NCBI GenBank assembly: GCA_964036155.1
Contig: OZ038422.1
Span: 43,361,201-43,425,200 of the forward strand
DNA: 64,000 nt
DNA from: Diploscapter coronatus
Lineage: Eukaryota; Nematoda; Chromadorea; Rhabditida; Rhabditidae
Direction: 5' to 3'
Made by a program: the position numbers and the translations under genes. Under the pieces are notes generated by a model. That model was not told the origin of the DNA and did no database searches. It saw only the letters and a program-made list of their open reading frames with translations. The stretch's first letter is position 1. Each line of letters starts with the position of its first letter. This document shows, piece after piece, positions 57,706 through 64,000 of this stretch.

Positions 57706-60700
57706 ATGGTTCGTGGAGGAGCAATGAACGTGAGCAAAATTGTGGAAGAGGATGAGGACCCCTTGGAGCAACAACAGAACGGGGCTGGCGGGGAGATGGG
57801 TCCGATGTATGCGTCGATGAGGAAGGAGATGAAAATGGGATATTTGCTAGGAGATGTGGATGGGTCAGGGACAGAGGTAGGCAAGGGACAGAGCACTTCC
57901 AACAGCAGCAGTAGTGCCTCCTCTCACAGCAATGCTTCCTCTTTCGTCATGCAGTCCAATCTCAAGAGTAAGTCGACAACATTCGTTTTCAAACTAGCAT
58001 TATAAAAATGGGGGAAATAAGGTCTACCAGATTTCTGAATTTTCAACTCCATTTGTACGGTCTATTAAGTACCTGGAAATCATAGGAAATAACATTCCAG
58101 GTAAAAGAAAAAAAAAAGAACAATGTTTTCAGTCTTTTCGAAGGCGATCAGCGCACTGAGCAGACTTGCGGAAGATCTCTTTCTCGAACCGTCTGAAGAA
58201 GGGGTACGATCATTCTTATTGCCCAGCGCTATTCAATTTGTCCCCCTTTCAGCTGCTGATCAAGACGTTCAATCGCTCTCGTTCTGCCTATGGCAAATTC
58301 ACCTTCCAGAAGGATTTCTTCATCAATACAGACACCTCCAAACTCGACCCCAATACAAGGAATCAGTGCCGCGTTTCTATGCGGGTATGAGAGTTTATTA
58401 ATTGTTTTCATCTTTCATAATTCATGTACTTGATTTTTTTTTTTACAAACAAAGCCATCAATCTTTTCATGAACTAGAGTACTTTTCTTACAATTAGAAT
58501 ACTGCTAAATAGTTGCATCTAAAGGATCATCTTACTTTTCAGACGATCATGGCGATTTTCAAGCAGATTCACTACAACGGCGATCTTGCATTCCAGCAGG
58601 CCAAACTGGTGCTCAATCCGAATGCAGACACTTTCATCGTGGAAATCAAGCTCGCTTTTGGTAGGCCATTTTTCTTTCCTAGCGGATATTTTTGAATTTC
58701 TTCAAATCGTCATCTCTTGTATATTATCATCAAAAGCAATTTTCAGACGGTATTCGAACGATCGAAGCTCGTGTCTTGGAGAACACCTCTGGATTCCGCG
58801 CCTCTGTCGACAGGAACACTCTCAAGAATGTCTGCGTCCTCAGTGGAAAGTGGGTTTTTTAATCAAAATACAGGTTATTCATTCCTTGAAGAGTGTTTGA
58901 AGAGAGAAGAAAAGACGTTATGCGGATTTTTCTAGGTACTGATTTGATTGAAATAGAGGGTATCTTCCCTTCAAGTTCGATTTTCAGCCTTCTGCATTCG
59001 ATAATGAAAGAGGTCCGTCAGGATTCTGAGGACATTGTCATCTCTGCCAGCGAGGATGGATTTTGCTTCAGGAATTTCGGAAAATTCATTGGTCTGTTCA
59101 AATTCTTGCCGTAAAAGTGTAGCTGTTTTCAGCCGAGAGACGTTGTCGAACGAGTGTGACACTGGTGGGCGAGCGATGCGAGCAGTTCTCCATCACAAGG
59201 AAGACGGACATCGCCATTTCGTACAAGGAATTCATGGTGATTATTCGAAAAGTTCTTAATAGTTTTTCTACGCCCTTTCTCCTAAGGAATGAGTGAACTT
59301 CCACAAATATTTTCCTTCGAGTGTTAGATCCTTTCGAAATGAACAGACAATATCCTTCGTTTCCAGGCGATTGTGGAATTCGCGAACAGACACATGGCAT
59401 TTGTGAGTCTCTACTTCGATTTGCCTGGCAGGTATATTTTATTCTTGATTCATCCAAACAAGGACGTCTTTCAGACCGTTCGTCATTGCTCTGGAAGACA
59501 CAGCCTCGTACACAGCCGAGTTCATTCTGGCGACAATCGAGCCTGACGACGAGGAGAGCATGGCTGGCAGACTCTCCGGCAGGGCTAATTCGCAGGCAAA
59601 GACTAGCAGTCAGCAGTCAGTCATTTCGAGATACTACTCATAAGAGAATACACGAACAAAAATTCTTCTACCCATTATTTTTTTACTTCTTCAAAAAAAA
59701 AAAGATCGATTCTTTTAGATCAGCAGGATTTTTAATAAGGAACTAAAATTTTCAGACCGGTTGTGGAGAAGCAGCAGAAAGTGTCGGGAATTCGACGTCG
59801 CTTGGCTGAGGGAGAGAAGGAGAAAGAGGAGGAAGAGGAAGAGGAAGGGGAGGAGAGAGTGCAGAGACCGAAGAAGGACAGAAGGGCGTCTGGAGATGTG
59901 ACTCGACTCAGTCATGGAGTGAGTGAACTGATGGATGAGACTGAAGCCGATCACGAGGCAGAGGCAGACGTAACCGAAAGGAACGCTCTGGTGAGTCGGA
60001 ATAGCATTTCTTCTTGTTCATTCAAGCTCGTAACTACTTTTCTTCAAAGAATAAATGTATTTATTCCAAAACGAAAAAAGATAATGCTTGAGAGAAAGTA
60101 CCAACTATCTACACTCTGAACAAAGATAGTGTGAACCGAATTTTTGTACTTGAATAATTTCTGTGAAGAAAGCTCGATATGAATCCAAAAATCAATTGAA
60201 AGTGGAATATTTATCCGACCTTTTCTTACTTTATTCCTCTCCAATTATTGTTTATTTCAGTTCGACGAATCAAATCATTCTCTGACAGCCCAAGAGCCCT
60301 TCGACCAAATGGACCACGACCAGCTGCAGCCAGTGTCCGGAATGCCCACCTACAACACTCAGGACAGCCTCATTGATATCAATCCGCCTGCTCCTGCTAA
60401 CGTAGGATCTTTTTTCTCGATTTTGAAATGTTCAGTTCACGATAGGTAAAAGTAGGCGGCATATGATTGACTGATAATTATTATCCACTTTAAAAATTTG
60501 AGACTTTCTCACTATGCTCAGACGACGATCGAGGTCTTTGATTGTCCATGATTCAGATTCTTTTTCCCATTTATTGTGAACTCTTCAAAGTCTGTTCTAG
60601 GATTGGTTCAATCACAAATAATGGCGTTTTTGTATTTCAGAACTGGGACGACATGGACGACGCGATTCTGGACAACAACTTCCTGACTCCCTCGATAGTA

Positions 60701-61344
60701 CCCATAAAGAAGACACAGACGCCCTCCATTCTGCGGACTCAGGATGAACCCATCCCTGCCAAGTCGATTCTCCTCGATTACGTGCCCCCTCCCATTCCTG
60801 CAACTATACCTGAGACAGGCACCAGCAAAGAGAGCGTGGAGAGCATGGACACAGAGGATGAAAAGGAGAAACGAAAGAGAAGAAGGGTGAGCTGATTAAT
60901 TTTTATCAATCTTGAATAGACAATCTTGATGGGAGAATTTATGTCATTTGAGGCAGGAACAAATCTCATGATTTTCGTTTTGAAAAGCTATAAATTTCCT
61001 ATTCATCCCTTTCGAAACACTTATCCTATAATAGATAAGGAAATGTGCTTCTACATTTTGGCATAAGAAGATTTTTTTAAACCGACGTTCGTTCTTGATT
61101 AAAAGGCCATTTGCGGAAAACTTCCGAAATGATTATTGTACTTGAAAGTTTTTGAACTCGTATTTGTACCTTATGTTACGCCTTCTAATTTTCCACTCTA
61201 CTTACTCAAACTAAACGACAAATTCGAATGTTTCAGTTCCGTCGTGAATTCCTGGGTTTCAAGAAGCCGACGCAGAGCATGAGCCAGTTGTGCAAGGACG
61301 AGATACCCCTTGCAAAACAGAGCGATTCTGAGGGCGAGGATTAA
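57706..61344 (+). CDS. hpr-9: RAD9-type checkpoint clamp subunit (9-1-1 complex)
   Basis: Subunit of the PCNA-like 9-1-1 clamp that activates ATR signalling at damaged DNA. Thirteen exons close in phase to 609 residues: 57706-57967, 58133-58203, 58253-58384, 58543-58660, 58747-58849, 58988-59091, 59133-59236, 59367-59431, 59475-59615, 59756-59990, 60261-60401, 60641-60886, 61237-61344. The clamp domain starts at about residue 80 (NLKIFSKAISALSRLAEDLFLEP, KTFNRSRSAYGKFTF) and runs to DTASYTAEFILATIEPD (about 370). An unusual 80-residue Ser/Gly-rich N-terminal extension precedes it; the family normally begins within a few residues of this point. A long acidic, Lys-rich tail follows, ending FRREFLGFKK...AKQSDSEGED. 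The end resembles the CK2-site tail of vertebrate RAD9A (DSEGEG). Confidence 0.92.
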
Positions 61345-62143
61345 CAGTGAGCAGTGAGCAATGAACAGCCAAATCTGCAAGTCCATTCTACAACGTTCAA
61401 GTGCAACTTTCCTTTTCCTTTCTGTATTTCTTGTTACTTTACGCATCTCTCATTTTCGATTTCCACTGGCAAAATATATTCCATTTCGGGTTTATGTAAT
61501 ATGAGAAACAATTTATCGAACGTGCAGGTTTATTTACCCAGAAAAAGTTATTTAGAAAGCTTTTGATTAAATACAAGTTGTGTCATAAGGACTATTTGAA
61601 GATCTGTTATTGAGCACCAAAGACTTTTGCACTCGCATCAAGTTCGCTTGAGATTAACTTCATTTTACATTGAATTTAATATCGTCAAAATGTCATGCCG
61701 ATGAAAACGTGATAAAAACAGCCAATATCAATTACAGCACCTAAATTCGTCTCACCTCGCTTTGAAGCTCATAAAGTGGTCCCACCTTGATTTTTAACGT
61801 AAAAATAAAGGCGGAACGACTTTGAGCAGTACATCCAAATGGGATCACTTTAGGCACTTTAAGTGCTGCCTCTTGAAAATTCGTCTTCATTGAATTCAAT
61901 TCAACCTTTCAGAACGATTTATAAAATTTGCATAACTTTTCTAAAAATAATTTATTAAAATGTTGATTCAAAAATGACCCGAAAATGGCCGTGAAAATGG
62001 AAGAACGGAAAAAGAGAATGAGATCTCTGGGCATGTAACAATTAAAAATAGAAAAAGTCGGATTTCCATGATTTGAGAAATCGTAAATATGATGTAACAA
62101 GATCAAAAGGTGAAAATAAAAATTGAAAGAGTTTCGATTAGGT
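61345..62143. other. Convergent intergenic region, hpr-9 / rae1
   Basis: 3' ends of two convergent genes. Non-coding; no RNA gene or repeat seen. Frames here are short and AT-driven. Confidence 0.4.
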
Positions 62144-63669
62144 CTAGGTCTTCTTGGATCTGGGTCTCATGTCCTCGAGACATTTGTGCAGAACGATCTT
62201 CGAGCCTTGTTGAGCGTTGCCTTCGTGACCCTACAAAGTTGTGTGATTTTTAACTTTGGCCTAACTCTTCGACATTTCAACATCGGCAATTGCTCATTTT
62301 TCAAAACTATTAAGATAAACTTTTAGTATTTCCGGTTTCATGTACAACTGCTTATCTTCGCATATGAAAATAGGAAAAAGTATTTCCTACGCTTTTGAGA
62401 GAATAAGAATGCGTTCACTTTTTGACGCCGTGTCAATTTAAAAGAAAATAGCGGGTATAAATGAATGAGAACAGAGAAGACAAGTAAACGATGCATTTTG
62501 CAAAGTGGAATAAGGTCGAGAAATTTGACAACTCGTGTCGGCACTACCTTTTCTCCTTTTAATGCTATTTTTCATTTTGACATTGACACGATGTCAGAAG
62601 TATGAACACACATCCCTATGAAGAATTAGACGTACCTTGCTCCAATCGTATCCCATTGCATAAGCAAGAATGGTGCCGCTTGCATGAATGTGCACACAAG
62701 TGATCGGCAGAGGATGTGCTTCTGAGGTCTTCAACTTTGTACGAGCATCCTCAAAAGTGAAACTACTTCCAATCGTTTGCAATGCGCTTTACCTTGTCCC
62801 ACATGGAATATCTGCCATCAGAACCACAGGTGATCAGAGTACCGTGCTGGGGATGGAAGGCTATGTCATTCACCTGAACGAAAAATAAGAAACGAATTGG
62901 GAATTAATTTGAATTGATATTTTCGATAGAATGAGAGTAGATAAATGAAATGCCAAAAGAAAAATGTACTCTAGCTCCAAAAATATAGTTTTTGATTTTT
63001 AGTTTCGATTATTTCTTCAACTATTCACTTCGCTACTTAATGAGATTTTGTTTTTCGGAACAGGAATGGGAGAAAGTTAAAATTTTCGAAACCGAAATCG
63101 AAAATTCGACCAGGAATTTTTTCCCAGCCCAAATCGAAGCTTTCACCCGCCCCTGCTTCGGAAGTTCTAATGTTCCTTTCGTATCCAGGGCAAGGAGAGA
63201 TAAAATAATTCAAACTCAAAATATAAGTCGTAACTCACAGCGAATATTTCCTGATATCCATTGACGAGTTCGGCAGATCTGTGGCATTTGAAAGTGAACG
63301 TCTCCTTTGTGTTGGAAGTCTCGACCATCTGCACGCCCACGCGACCCTCGATCGAGCCGATCGCGAAGCCACACGGCTGGTTGTCCTTGTTCCGGAAAAT
63401 CGATAGGCAGCGCAGCTAGAAAATAGCATATATCGGAATATTTGACTTTTCATCATTTTACAGTAATACCTATCTATGCGTCTACCCCTCTAGCCTATTT
63501 TAAAAGCCGAACATATCGAATAATAAGCTACCTGATATTTGAGTTGACTCTCGATTTCCTTGACGAACTGCGGTCCTCCTTCCAGATTGTAGATGAAGAT
63601 TTTCTTGCTGGCCAGACCGACTGCAGCCATTGGATACACAACGTCGGCACAGTAGACGCGCTCGGGCAG
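62144..63669 (-). CDS. npp-17: mRNA export factor RAE1 (Gle2), C-terminal half; 5' part outside window
   Basis: WD40 propeller that binds NUP98 at the nuclear pore and acts in mRNA export and spindle assembly. Five exons are visible and in phase, 198 residues plus stop: 63532-63669, 63239-63415, 62793-62873, 62636-62749, 62144-62230. Diagnostic stretches are [88 protein letters not shown] and a basic end (MRPRSKK). These follow RAE1 and not the related BUB3. The first visible exon opens at a phase-0 acceptor (TTCAG|CTGCCCGAG), so the N-terminal blades lie beyond 63,670 and probably outside the window. Confidence 0.93.
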
Positions 63670-64000
63670 CTGAAGGACAAATTTCAACGAGATGAAAAAA
63701 ATTGAAACAAGTTTGAATAACTTCGAAGAATTCAATTTCAATTTTCAACGCTGGAGAACTAGGAATTCGGAATTTTCAGCAACTCGGTTAGATGCTCTAT
63801 TATTCCTCAAATGACAGATTACAGAGAGGGGAAAGGAGCACCCGCAAGATTAACCATTATGCCTCTGCGTCTCTGTCCCTCATGTCTTCTTTTTCACCTT
63901 TCGCAGATACGCACTGCACCCCCTCTGCAATCTACCAATTTCAGAGACAATGGAGTAATGCGCCAACTTTAAAGATTTGCAGAAAATGACAAAGTAAACC
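63670..64000. other. Presumed RAE1 intron to window edge
   Basis: No exon of RAE1 is recognisable here on the minus strand. AT-rich with CT-rich patches; taken as intron. Confidence 0.4.

Noticed and set aside
1..64000. CRISPR arrays, tRNA and rRNA genes
   Set aside because: No regularly spaced short repeats, no cloverleaf with TTCRANNC arm, and no rRNA-like stretches were found by eye. A tRNAscan-SE run would settle the tRNA question.

Overview
The window looks like a piece of a rhabditid-type nematode chromosome. The DNA is AT-rich, most introns are 40-60 bases long, acceptors match TTTTCAG, and intergenic gaps are small. The gene families are typical of nematodes: serpentine chemoreceptors, F-box proteins, expanded carbohydrate sulfotransferases and a miR-235/miR-92-type microRNA. 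I placed exons by hand from GT/AG (rarely GC/AG) borders and checked reading phase across every junction. For the conserved genes all phases close.

Left part (1-8.8 kb): a serine palmitoyltransferase subunit 2 gene (+; its 5' end is cut by the window edge) converges on a mitochondrial AGXT2-type aminotransferase (-).

9.5-20.3 kb is a direct duplication of about 3.8 kb. Each copy holds a minus-strand 7TM chemoreceptor-like gene. A tyrosine-kinase fragment lies between the copies. The second copy is split by a 2.42-kb element with long terminal inverted repeats and no visible transposase. Both receptor copies carry different lesions.

20.3-27.5 kb is almost gene-free. It contains two tandem minus-strand hairpins carrying the miR-25/92/235 seed about 600 bp apart, one plausible orphan exon, and a long purine-rich tract.

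27.5-38.7 kb: an intact Golgi-type sulfotransferase (-), a kelch-like relic, then a large inverted duplication with two intact divergent-copy F-box genes. One arm was later hit by a 971-bp element with a perfect 8-bp target duplication; the other arm preserves the empty site. A smaller inverted-repeat element sits in the same intron of both F-box copies.

38.5-64 kb is a dense housekeeping block: a TATA-driven, single-coding-exon PB1-domain protein with a SUMO-interacting motif, a Ser tract and basic and F/G-rich regions; DNA topoisomerase I (-); an unrecognised 248-aa protein (+); mitochondrial Obg-type GTPase MTG2 (+) with an antisense membrane-protein gene nested in an intron; RAD9-type checkpoint clamp subunit (+) with the C-terminal DSEGE tail; and the 3' half of the RAE1 mRNA-export WD40 protein (-).

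The housekeeping genes do not form one pathway, although top-1, the RAD9 homolog and RAE1 are all nuclear. The strongest novel items are the duplicated miR-235/92 hairpins, the F-box palindrome with its transposon footprints, and the PB1-SIM low-complexity protein.
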